A DNA stretch of 64,000 nucleotides, taken from Procambarus clarkii (lineage: Eukaryota; Arthropoda; Malacostraca; Decapoda; Cambaridae). The stretch lies in NCBI RefSeq assembly GCF_040958095.1, contig NC_091209.1:3420232-3484231 (forward strand), read 5' to 3'. The notes beneath the pieces are model-generated. The model was not told the origin of the DNA. It did not search any database and worked only from the letters and a program-made list of their open reading frames with translations. Positions 1 to 9,052 of the stretch are shown here, piece by piece (the first letter of the stretch is position 1; each line of letters opens with the position of its first letter). A program made the position numbers and the translations under genes.

Positions 1-156
1 TTTGATATTCCTAGAGTACGACTTAATCAAACTAGAAATGCTCTACAAATCAAGGGACCCAGATTGTGGAATGACCTTCCCAACCATGTTAAAGACTGTA
101 CCTCTCTCAACCAGTTTAAGACAAAAACGAAGCTATACCTAATAAATTCCCTGTAA
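1..156 (+). pseudogene. C-terminal end of an L2-like LINE reverse transcriptase ORF
   Basis: Frame 1 is open from the window edge to a TAA at 154-156. It reads like the last part of an L2/CR1-type ORF2, with the motifs GPRLWNDLPNHVKD and LNQFKTKTKLYLIN, a conserved tail downstream of the RT domain in these LINEs. The EN and RT domains would lie outside the window to the left. No frame break is visible in the 51 codons present. Assignment to L2 rather than another CR1-group clade is tentative because only the tail is visible. Confidence 0.7.
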
Positions 157-456
157 CCTACCTTACCCCTCTAATGTCATCCAATGTCTGTTTTTTTTTC
201 TAAAGAGCCCTGTTTGTCGACAGAATTGTATTTGTGCTGCTTTTTCAGCCATGTTTTCATTCCATGTTTCATTTTACTCTTTATGCTCAATTAGTATTAA
301 GCTTTAGTCATTTAAGTTTTTACGCCCGAAACGCTCTGCGTAATAGTGGCTTTAGGCATTGTATGTACTAGCCCTATCTAGAAATCCATCACTCTTTGTA
401 AAATCTCTTTTATGTATGTACCTTACCTAAATAAACATTTTGATTTTTGATTTGAT
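157..456 (+). mobile_element. 3' UTR and tail of the L2-like LINE
   Basis: This AT-rich stretch follows the LINE stop codon and ends in a run of TGATTTT-type repeats (about 440-462). At 327-351 it contains GCCCGAAACGCT, then GCGTA and TAGTGGCT. The same block is found near the 3' end of the SINEs at 23276, 43665 and 59334, so it is the likely recognition tail for the LINE machinery. Confidence 0.6.
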
Positions 457-577
457 TTTTTGAACTAATTACTGTGTGTAGTAATCTAGGCTAACCACAT
501 TTTATTAATTGTGGCTACCGGCAGTGTACCACATAGGTCAGCCTAATACACACCAATTTATTTGCTGCTTATACCTC

Positions 578-1113
578 ATGTTTAAAGTAGCACTAGTGGG
601 ACACAGTCAATTACCCACAACACTAAGACCTATACCTCACACTGAGGTAAGAATCTTCAGGTCACCAGGAGCAACAGCTCACAATTTCTATAATAACTCC
701 ACACTAACACCAGCGTTAGAGTGGCCTCACCATCTAACTATTATTTATTTAGGTGGTAATGACATCCATCCTACTCGACACCCAGCTGAGGTAATTAATC
801 ACCTCAAAACAATAATTTCCTCATTTAAACTTGTTAGCAGTTCACTAGTGTTCACACTGGTGGAACCTCGTCAACTAAGTAATAATAATCGTTGGGGAGT
901 GAGTCCAGAATATTACCAAAGGGCTGCCAAATATATAAACTTTCAGCTGAGGAAGAGAGTACGATTGGATGCCACTTACATTCAATTTACAGTCAGACCA
1001 TACAGGCAAAACCTGGCAAGAGATGGTGTACACCTGTCAGGTGAGTCTAGGTCACATGTAGTTGACAAGTTGGTCAACACAATCAACCACCATAAAAGGC
1101 TGTGGCTAGCAAG
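578..1113 (+). pseudogene. SGNH/GDSL-type hydrolase ORF, interrupted by an LTR element
   Basis: The first ATG is at 578 (MFKVALVGHSQLP). Four SGNH-hydrolase blocks are visible: GHS for block I (nucleophile Ser), SPGA for block II (Gly), LGGND for block III (Asn) and DGVHLS for block V (Asp/His). Such esterase domains occur in free-standing lipases but also in accessory ORFs of some retroelements (CR1 ORF1, Ngaro/DIRS-type elements). The ORF is cut at 1113 by the LTR element. The flank beyond that element (8427-8436) supplies the rest of the split codon, two more codons and a TAA, so the uninterrupted gene had about 181 codons. Today it reads about 21 residues into the LTR and stops at 1177. 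No host-like exon structure is visible. It may belong to the neighbouring BEL/Pao element or another transposon; this is unresolved. Confidence 0.65.
1110..1113. repeat. Target-site duplication, left copy (CAAG)
   Basis: CAAG lies directly before the TG that opens the left LTR and recurs at 8423-8426 directly after the right LTR. A 4-bp duplication is normal for Gypsy-type integration. Confidence 0.75.
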
Positions 1114-3094
1114 TGTTATGATCTCAGCCTGCAGGAGAAACGAGTCTCCCTTCTTGAGAGTTATTCAGCAAGCCTGACCTAACTAGAAGGTCTAGCAAAT
1201 ATTGAGGTGATAACCCATGTGAAAAATGGTATGGTGGATTCAATGAACAATTTAAGATTATGGGCAATGAAGAAGAAATAGATAAATGACTGGCTAGGAG
1301 ATGTGGACATTTTGCTGGAGGCGTGAGGCTCGCTTCCGGAGGACCTTGACCTCACTTGAGTGCCAGACATCGCAGGGGGAAGCCGCGCTCCGTTTGAGCT
1401 CCCGCCAGAAGGGAACCCCTAGTGATATATCTCTAAGAGAAGAGAAGTGTGCGGACGTACCAGCTGTGGAATCGAGCTGGGAACGTTGTGGTCTCAAGTC
1501 CTGGTCGACGAGCAGATATTAAATCGCCCAGAAGCATTATTGTGGGCTGTGTGGAGCGCCCTGACCAGACGCCGTCAGAGGAAAAGCGCCCTCGATCAGT
1601 TAATCTGTGGTAAGCACGATATACGCCAGTTCATAGTGATCGCTTGTAGTTTGGTCGTGTGCCCAGCGACAGTAGCAATGTTTATTTATAAGTTAGACAT
1701 GTTTTAATAAGGCAGAAAGCCTGAAATAAGAGAGTGAAGAGGGAGGAACACGGAGCGACGTCCGTCCTCTCTGAGCGCTGGCGGACGACTGAGGGAGCCT
1801 GGCTCCGGATGGAGGAAGACCCTCCCAGCGAGTGAGGACCGCCGCCCGGCGAGGTGGAGTATGGACCCGCCCAAAACGGGGGAGTCCACTCTCACTGTAT
1901 GTAGAGGACAGATAGAGGTTTGAGGCAAGCATATTGTGTGGTTATTTTTGTTTATGTGTTAAAGGGGAACATTTTATTGGAGTGTCGATGGGTTGCAGGT
2001 TTGTCTTTGGGGAAGAAGTTGCTGAGAACTTCGAAGCCAGCAGATGAAGTAATTGATGAGACTCCAAAGGTAGTGGAGCAGAGGACCTCGAGCTGTGAGG
2101 AGAAGCAGCAGTGAAGAGGAGTGTCACGTGCTTCTGTAGAGGTGGTGTAGCAGCCAAGAGAGCTGTGGAAGAACCTAACAGAAGGGTGAAGCACCGTAGT
2201 TGCACAAGGAAACTTCATGATAGCAGCCGGGAGGAGCTGCAGAGGATCCTGGTAGTGAAGCCCGGAAGAACCTAAGGATATTAGGGTTGTGAACTTCCAG
2301 AGGTGGAAGGGGGAAGTTCTGGTGGATTACTTATAGGGAGTTGATAGTGTTTGGTTGTCAGTAGCGTGCAAGACGCAGTGAGAGGTGAGTGACTGTTGGC
2401 ATCCTTATGTCAAGGAGTTTTTTTATACTGAAGTATCAATGAACATTTATACTGGTATATGTTATTGCATTCAAATGCTGATTTTCTATATATATATGTT
2501 ATCTTGTTGATGGTGCAACAGTGTGTAGGCTTGACCAACTTGAGGAGGTTAATAGTATCAGGTGGTGAACCAGGAGATAGGATACCACTTGATAAGCTGA
2601 TAATAGAGTTCTGATGGTATTGGAGTGCAACCTGATTGTGATATTATAGAGTATAGGATTCATTATTATTATATGTGTGTATGTATCGTGTATGTGCTTT
2701 GTTCAGTAAATGTGTCACAATTTGCTGGTGTTTGCCCTTGTCCTAGTGAGGCTTCCCAGGAGGTAGTAAAGAAGGAGAGAGAGAGAGGAAGAACCACGAA
2801 CCACTGCTGTGGACAGGGTAGGAGGTAATACTAGTAAGTCATAGGGGGATTGAGGAGATCATATCTCATAAGGAGAGAGTGGGGAGTCACAGCGGCTCGA
2901 GTGGGTGTGTGCACGTGACAACGAGGCTAAGTGTTGGAGCCGCATCCCCTGAACGTGTGACGTTGAGCCCCTCTCCAAGAGCCAGAAGCGCCAAGGGTGA
3001 TCTCCTAGTATAAGCACTCTGCCGAGTTGTGGGTTGGGTTGTCCATAGAGAAGGATCAACGACGACAACACCAACCAACCCACAGTCTATAATA
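1114..3094 (+). repeat. 5' LTR (1981 bp)
   Basis: It begins TGTTATGATC and ends CTATAATA, and matches 6442-8422 at a constant offset of 5328 with no indel seen. The only difference noticed is T3040 versus C8368. Short ORFs inside it occur identically in both LTRs and have no recognisable domain, so they are not called as genes. The promoter and polyadenylation site must lie here but cannot be placed with confidence. Confidence 0.95.
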
Positions 3095-3097
3095 AAT

Positions 3098-3117
3098 TGG
3101 GGGCCTGTGTCCGGGAG
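3098..3117 (+). other. Putative tRNA primer-binding site
   Basis: TGGGGGCCTGTGTCCGGGAG starts three bases after the LTR end. It opens with TGG, the complement of a tRNA CCA end, and resembles the proline-tRNA binding site known from gammaretroviruses, with differences in the middle. The tRNA identity is inferred. Confidence 0.55.
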
Positions 3118-3231
3118 AGTGAACTGACACACCCACACCCTGTCCAAAAGTGGATTTGTACACCCCTGCTGAGATAAACTGTGTGACCGCAGGTGTATAC
3201 TCTCTCTCTTGGGAAGACTCACAGGACAAAG

Positions 3232-4689
3232 ATGGATAAGGTGCAAGCATTTGTGGAGTCAGGCAAGCCTGAGGACTTGGAAGGTTGCACGAGGGATCAA
3301 TTGAAACAGATAGCAGAAAAATGTGGCATCAGGTTGAAAGCATCTAAAGTAGCTGGGATGAAGGATGAGATCCTTAGACAGTTGAGAGCCAGAAGTGAAG
3401 CGGCAGAGCAAGGAGCCCAAAAAGGAGCTGAAAGTGGAAAGGAGGATGATGGGCAGGATGAAGTGAGATCCCAGGGATCGAGTAGGAGCAGCAAGAGTAG
3501 CCGCAGTAGCAGGAGTAGCCGGAATAGGAGCTTGGAGAGATTCCAGTTAGAGCTCCAGATGCAGCAACAACGAGAGGACAAGGAGAGACAGTTCCAGCTG
3601 GAAAAGATGAAATTAGAACTCCAGATGAAAAATGAAGCCGAGAAGGAAAAAGAGAAAACCAGACTGGAAGTAGAAAAAGAGAAAACCAGAGTAAGAGAAC
3701 TGGAGTTGGAACAGGAGAAAGAAAAAGAGAAAGCAAGACTAGAGGTCGAAAAAGAAAAAGCCCAGGTCGAAAAAGAAAAAGAGAGAACAAAACAAATGCA
3801 GATAGAAGCGAACAGAACCTTGGCTGAGCAAAGGATTGAACATGGGTTGCCAGAGAGCACCACCCAGGTATCACACCCACCAGATATTAGGGTTAGGGAG
3901 AAGGACATTCCCTTGTTTGTTCCCGAAGAGGCAGAGAGCTTTTTCGAGCACTTTGAAAAAGTAGCCAGCATCAAGGAGTGGCCACAGGAGGAATGGGCCC
4001 AGCTGGTCCAGTTAAGATTGACCGGTGCAGCCAGGGAGGCATACACCCAATTGTCACTGGAAGAGTGCCAGGATTATGCCACAGTAAAGAGCAGCATATT
4101 GCGCTCGTTTCAGTTAACCCCAGAAGCTTATAGAAAGCGCTTCAGAGAGATGATCAAAGTTGGAGCGTGTACGTTTGCTGAGACAGCAAGAGATCTGGAA
4201 AGACGATTCCAGAAGTGGATTGAGGCTGCTGGAGTTGGATCTTACGCTGACCTGAAGCAACTGATGGTCATGGAGAAGTTCTTGGAGATGATGCATCCTG
4301 AAACAAAGTTCAAGATCCAAGAAGCAGGGATAATGGAGGTGAAAGATGCCGCAGATAGGGCGGATATGATTACTGAAGCATACAATAGCTTGAGGGAGAA
4401 CAGAGTGAGAAGCGAGGCGAGACGCAGCAATGGCAGATCCAATGGAGTCTGGGGAGGAAGAAATTATGAAAGACCCAGAAGAGTCTGGGGTGAGAAAAAT
4501 TTTGATAAATGGGTAGATAAAAGTAAGTACCCTAAGACTCAGAAGAGTAGGTCGCGCACTTCATCTGAAAGTGAGGATGGAGGAGCAAAACGAGAAACTG
4601 ATCGTTATCCTGGAAATCAAGAGTCCAGTAGAACCCCACAGAGTGCAAATAGTGTACCTGGCCCGAGGAATTCTCATGTGAGTGGGTAG
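3232..4689 (+). CDS. gag: Gag polyprotein (matrix-like, coiled coil, SCAN-like capsid)
   Basis: The ATG at 3232 (MDKVQAFVES) opens a 485-codon frame ending in TAG at 4687-4689. Residues about 1-65 are helical with an SAP-like pattern (TRDQLKQIAEKCGI). About 70-105 is Ser/Arg-rich. About 105-205 is a long charged Glu/Lys coiled coil built of EKEKEKTRLEVEKEK-type repeats. About 225-390 resembles a Gypsy capsid: FFEHFEKVASIKEW, then LTPEAYRKRFREM and LMVMEKFLEMMHPE, whose spacing recalls the SCAN domain derived from Gmr1-like gag. The tail is basic and Arg/Ser-rich. The zinc knuckle lies beyond the stop in the same frame. The product would form the particle that packages element RNA. Confidence 0.8.
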   Translation: MDKVQAFVESGKPEDLEGCTRDQLKQIAEKCGIRLKASKVAGMKDEILRQLRARSEAAEQGAQKGAESGKEDDGQDEVRSQGSSRSSKSSRSSRSSRNRSLERFQLELQMQQQREDKERQFQLEKMKLELQMKNEAEKEKEKTRLEVEKEKTRVRELELEQEKEKEKARLEVEKEKAQVEKEKERTKQMQIEANRTLAEQRIEHGLPESTTQVSHPPDIRVREKDIPLFVPEEAESFFEHFEKVASIKEWPQEEWAQLVQLRLTGAAREAYTQLSLEECQDYATVKSSILRSFQLTPEAYRKRFREMIKVGACTFAETARDLERRFQKWIEAAGVGSYADLKQLMVMEKFLEMMHPETKFKIQEAGIMEVKDAADRADMITEAYNSLRENRVRSEARRSNGRSNGVWGGRNYERPRRVWGEKNFDKWVDKSKYPKTQKSRSRTSSESEDGGAKRETDRYPGNQESSRTPQSANSVPGPRNSHVSG

Positions 4690-6195
4690 AGTCAGAGCTA
4701 CTCTGGTACATATAGAAGAGACTTTTCCCAGATGAGATGTTACAATTGTAACGGATTGGGTCACGTGATGCGAGATTGTAGACAGGGCAAGAGAGTTGTG
4801 ACCCTGGCCATGTGTGACCCCGGAAGTAAATATACTAATGTGATCCGAGACAAACCACAGAGAGCGAATTTAGTGAACGAGAGGTATAGGCCGTTCATGA
4901 GTAAAGGTTGGATCAGTATAAGAGGCCAACCTGAGGTAGAAGTTGGTATCTTAAGAGATACCGGAGCTAATCAGAGCTTGATTACGAGAAGCCTGATTGG
5001 GGATGGTCGACGGTTAGCTGGCAGTGGGAAGATGAAAGTATATGGGTTATTGTCGGAGAGTGACATGCCCGTATGTGCTGTCCAGCTAAGGTCGGAATAT
5101 GTGTCGGCGGAGGTGATGTTGGGAGTGTGCCCCGACATACCTATTCCAGGAGTCCAAGTGATCCTGGGAAATGACTTGTGTGGGACAAAGGTGTTGCCAA
5201 GAGTCATAGCGGAGACTGTGCCAGAGGAGTGCCCAGAAGGCCACGGCACGGGTGGGACACCTGAGAGTGTGAACCTGACTGACATCCGAGGAGATGAGTC
5301 AGGAGACCGCCAAGCCATTGAGTACCCCGTCTCGGTAGTGAGGAAGGCAGAGGTGGCCGACAAGGAAGACGCTGGAGAAGATGATACAGTGTCGATTCAA
5401 CCAGTGGAGGATATCGATGTAGATATAGCATGGCTGTTTGATGAAGGTCCAGCCCAGGAAAATGAAGTCTCGGTGAGGTCAAAAGTGAAGATGGCCCAGC
5501 CGAAGAAGAATCGTGAGAAGAGAGCGGACCTGAGTAGAGCCCAGACTGCTGAAATTAAGGGTCGGAAGGTGAATGCAACTGTGCTGAGTAGGAATGAGGA
5601 AAGATGTGGACATACAGAGGACGAGAGTAGAGCGTCAAGTGGTCCACGAGCACAGAGGCATAGGGATAGTGGAGTTAAGTTGTTTGAGATGTCAAGAGTC
5701 GACATGTTTCACAGACAACGTGGAGGAGAGATAGCGAAGAAGAGTAATAACCGAGAAAATGAAGGGAGAAGAGACAGTATGTGTGGAGAGATGCTTACGA
5801 GCACTTTGGGAGAGGCAAAGCGACATGTATGGTCGAGTGCTGTTGGATGTAGTATAGTGCCCGAAGAAACTTTTAGGGAACGAAGAAGAGTTGAAGGAGA
5901 AGAAATGGAGTTGCAGAGAGGTAAAAAGTGTGGGGAGAGGAAGATGATACAAGCATGGAGGAATAGAGGAAAGCCGAGGACTCGGTGGGAGTCGAACAGG
6001 ATGAGGTCTCGGATATACGAGGAGACGAAAGGGAGAATCGTCGGTGAAGACGAGGGAGTGAAGTATGATGACAGGAGACGGAAGTATAATGGCAGTAGAT
6101 GGAAGTATGAAGACGACAGAGGAGGTACAGACAGCAGATGTCTGACTCTGGACGTGAAGAGAAGAAGACGAGGAAACGGAGGGTGGAGACAGTAA
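4690..6195 (+). CDS. Zinc knuckle + retropepsin + Arg-rich extension, in frame after the gag TAG
   Basis: This continues the gag frame directly after the TAG at 4687-4689; the first internal ATG is at 4735. Near its start is a CCHC knuckle (CYNCNGLGHVMRDC). About 55-60 residues further on is a retropepsin with ILRDTGANQSLI as the D-T-G catalytic loop, and downstream VQVILGNDLCG as the second conserved strand. From about 5360 the protein is acidic, then strongly Arg/Lys/Glu-rich to the stop at 6195, with no RT, RNase H or integrase motif. In autonomous Gypsy elements pol domains would follow. Expression past the TAG would need readthrough or a separate start. The Arg-rich part may be rearranged sequence that merely stays open. 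Confidence 0.7.
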   Translation, partial: SQSYSGTYRRDFSQMRCYNCNGLGHVMRDCRQGKRVVTLAMCDPGSKYTNVIRDKPQRANLVNERYRPFMSKGWISIRGQPEVEVGILRDTGANQSLITRSLIGDGRRLAGSGKMKVYGLLSESDMPVCAVQLRSEYVSAEVMLGVCPDIPIPGVQVILGNDLCGTKVLPRVIAETVPEECPEGHGTGGTPESVNLTDIRGDESGDRQAIEYPVSVVRKAEVADKEDAGEDDTVSIQPVEDIDVDIAWLFDEGPAQENEVSVRSKVKMAQPKKNREKRADLSRAQTAEIKGRKVNATVLSRNEERCGHTEDESRASSGPRAQRHRDSGVKLFEMSRVDMFHRQRGGEIAKKSNNRENEGRRDSMCGEMLTSTLGEAKRHVWSSAVGCSIVPEETFRERRRVEGEEMELQRGKKCGERKMIQAWRNRGKPRTRWESNRMRSRIYEETKGRIVGEDEGVKYDDRRRKYNGSRWKYEDDRGGTDSRCLTLDVKRRRRGNGGWRQ

Positions 6196-6360
6196 GTAGA
6201 GTGGACCGATGGAGTGCAGGCGTCCAAGGAGGACAGCCTAGCTAAGAGGTGTCAGAGAGGTCAGATCATTTGTGAGAAGAACATGTTCCTGGAGAGAGGT
6301 GAGCCAGATGTTGCAAGGAGCAACGAACTAATTGTAGACTCCTAAGAGAGTATATCGGGT

Positions 6361-6417
6361 GAAGAACGAGACAGTGTGGTGGCGGATGTATTATCCCGAG
6401 CTTTGCCACTGGAATAA
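6361..6417 (+). pseudogene. Remnant of an RNase H / Pol C-terminus
   Basis: The frame ending at TAA 6415-6417 reads VADVLSRALPLE. This matches the ADxLSR motif that closes the RNase H domain in Gypsy-type Pol. It lies seven bases before the purine tract, with no integrase after it. This fits either a deletion of the intervening pol or an ancestor with RNase H as the last domain, as in Gmr1-like elements. Confidence 0.5.
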
Positions 6418-6423
6418 CTCTCA

Positions 6424-6441
6424 AAAATAAGGGGAGGGGAG
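6424..6441 (+). other. Polypurine tract
   Basis: AAAATAAGGGGAGGGGAG sits directly upstream of the right LTR, in the position of the plus-strand primer of reverse transcription. Confidence 0.75.
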
Positions 6442-8422
6442 TGTTATGATCTCAGCCTGCAGGAGAAACGAGTCTCCCTTCTTGAGAGTTATTCAGCAAG
6501 CCTGACCTAACTAGAAGGTCTAGCAAATATTGAGGTGATAACCCATGTGAAAAATGGTATGGTGGATTCAATGAACAATTTAAGATTATGGGCAATGAAG
6601 AAGAAATAGATAAATGACTGGCTAGGAGATGTGGACATTTTGCTGGAGGCGTGAGGCTCGCTTCCGGAGGACCTTGACCTCACTTGAGTGCCAGACATCG
6701 CAGGGGGAAGCCGCGCTCCGTTTGAGCTCCCGCCAGAAGGGAACCCCTAGTGATATATCTCTAAGAGAAGAGAAGTGTGCGGACGTACCAGCTGTGGAAT
6801 CGAGCTGGGAACGTTGTGGTCTCAAGTCCTGGTCGACGAGCAGATATTAAATCGCCCAGAAGCATTATTGTGGGCTGTGTGGAGCGCCCTGACCAGACGC
6901 CGTCAGAGGAAAAGCGCCCTCGATCAGTTAATCTGTGGTAAGCACGATATACGCCAGTTCATAGTGATCGCTTGTAGTTTGGTCGTGTGCCCAGCGACAG
7001 TAGCAATGTTTATTTATAAGTTAGACATGTTTTAATAAGGCAGAAAGCCTGAAATAAGAGAGTGAAGAGGGAGGAACACGGAGCGACGTCCGTCCTCTCT
7101 GAGCGCTGGCGGACGACTGAGGGAGCCTGGCTCCGGATGGAGGAAGACCCTCCCAGCGAGTGAGGACCGCCGCCCGGCGAGGTGGAGTATGGACCCGCCC
7201 AAAACGGGGGAGTCCACTCTCACTGTATGTAGAGGACAGATAGAGGTTTGAGGCAAGCATATTGTGTGGTTATTTTTGTTTATGTGTTAAAGGGGAACAT
7301 TTTATTGGAGTGTCGATGGGTTGCAGGTTTGTCTTTGGGGAAGAAGTTGCTGAGAACTTCGAAGCCAGCAGATGAAGTAATTGATGAGACTCCAAAGGTA
7401 GTGGAGCAGAGGACCTCGAGCTGTGAGGAGAAGCAGCAGTGAAGAGGAGTGTCACGTGCTTCTGTAGAGGTGGTGTAGCAGCCAAGAGAGCTGTGGAAGA
7501 ACCTAACAGAAGGGTGAAGCACCGTAGTTGCACAAGGAAACTTCATGATAGCAGCCGGGAGGAGCTGCAGAGGATCCTGGTAGTGAAGCCCGGAAGAACC
7601 TAAGGATATTAGGGTTGTGAACTTCCAGAGGTGGAAGGGGGAAGTTCTGGTGGATTACTTATAGGGAGTTGATAGTGTTTGGTTGTCAGTAGCGTGCAAG
7701 ACGCAGTGAGAGGTGAGTGACTGTTGGCATCCTTATGTCAAGGAGTTTTTTTATACTGAAGTATCAATGAACATTTATACTGGTATATGTTATTGCATTC
7801 AAATGCTGATTTTCTATATATATATGTTATCTTGTTGATGGTGCAACAGTGTGTAGGCTTGACCAACTTGAGGAGGTTAATAGTATCAGGTGGTGAACCA
7901 GGAGATAGGATACCACTTGATAAGCTGATAATAGAGTTCTGATGGTATTGGAGTGCAACCTGATTGTGATATTATAGAGTATAGGATTCATTATTATTAT
8001 ATGTGTGTATGTATCGTGTATGTGCTTTGTTCAGTAAATGTGTCACAATTTGCTGGTGTTTGCCCTTGTCCTAGTGAGGCTTCCCAGGAGGTAGTAAAGA
8101 AGGAGAGAGAGAGAGGAAGAACCACGAACCACTGCTGTGGACAGGGTAGGAGGTAATACTAGTAAGTCATAGGGGGATTGAGGAGATCATATCTCATAAG
8201 GAGAGAGTGGGGAGTCACAGCGGCTCGAGTGGGTGTGTGCACGTGACAACGAGGCTAAGTGTTGGAGCCGCATCCCCTGAACGTGTGACGTTGAGCCCCT
8301 CTCCAAGAGCCAGAAGCGCCAAGGGTGATCTCCTAGTATAAGCACTCTGCCGAGTTGTGGGTTGGGTCGTCCATAGAGAAGGATCAACGACGACAACACC
8401 AACCAACCCACAGTCTATAATA
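6442..8422 (+). repeat. 3' LTR (1981 bp)
   Basis: Near-identical copy of 1114-3094. It ends ATAATA, followed by the CAAG target duplication at 8423-8426. Confidence 0.95.
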
Positions 8423-8436
8423 CAAGCCAAAATTAA
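8423..8436 (+). pseudogene. Right target duplication and the displaced end of the SGNH ORF
   Basis: CAAG (8423-8426) repeats 1110-1113. The following bases complete the codon split at 1113, then add Gln, Asn and TAA (8434-8436). Confidence 0.65.
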
Positions 8437-9052
8437 CTGTACATATCTGTATTTTCACCTGTGTGTGCAAGTGCACATTTATATAAACTATAAAATCTAA
8501 AAAACCCAAAAACACAGCACAACTATATATTCACTATTGCACTATAAATTAATCTATGCCAACCTTTATTAAGTAGGAGTTTAGGCTGTGATTGTGCTGA
8601 GTTTTGCACAAATGCAGACTAAATAAATTAGTAGTTTCTTAGGTAGAAATTCTTACAACTAGTCTTGGACTAGTCAGTAGTGCATACACTATTCATTCTT
8701 GTGCTGACCCTACCAAGGGTGGGATTCAAACTTTATAGTAACTCTGATTAGAGTATATCCATATCAGTTATTTGTGTGTATGAATTTTGAGTGCTGCTGA
8801 ATGATCACTATTACATCTAATGGTGATAAAGAAGAGCTAGCCGGAAGAAAGTTAATGGTGACATTTAAGCACTGCTCAAAATCCTTAGCTACTTGTTGTT
8901 AGGTAGGTACATTTAACCTCGAGTGAGGTAGAGTGTAATTTAGCCAGATTAATTTAGGCTATATCCATATTACTTGTCAACTACTGAGCAAGTACCCAAG
9001 CTTCATTAGTAATACTTATTCAAGTTCTATTAAACTTGGACTTAAAGCCAAC
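8437..9052 (+). other. Non-coding stretch between the SGNH ORF and the BEL/Pao gag
   Basis: AT-rich, with no ORF of note. If the SGNH ORF and BEL gag belong to one element, this would be its internal leader. I could not match it to any candidate LTR downstream of 14427. Confidence 0.4.

Larger units (their letters stand above)
1114..8422 (+). mobile_element. Non-autonomous Gypsy-type LTR retrotransposon (gag + protease, no RT/IN)
   Basis: This is a complete 7309-bp insertion: 1981-bp LTRs at both ends, a primer-binding-like site just inside the left LTR, a purine-rich tract just before the right LTR, and CAAG target duplications. The 3.35-kb interior encodes a gag with a SCAN-like capsid region, then zinc knuckle and retropepsin, then an Arg-rich stretch. 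There are no RT, integrase or full RNase H motifs. A short VADVLSRA motif before the purine tract looks like the last residues of an RNase H. The LTRs differ at one position that I can see (T3040 versus C8368), so insertion is very recent. It interrupts the SGNH ORF at 578-1113. The gag type and the RNase-H-like ending suggest a Gmr1-like Gypsy ancestor; that clade call is inference. Confidence 0.85.

Noticed and set aside
1294..2828. Small ORFs inside the LTRs, identical in both copies
   Set aside because: Identity follows from the LTR duplication; no domains or coding signals support them.
3297..4046. Minus-strand Ser/Phe-rich ORF of 249 codons
   Set aside because: Antisense shadow of the Glu/Lys coiled coil in gag.
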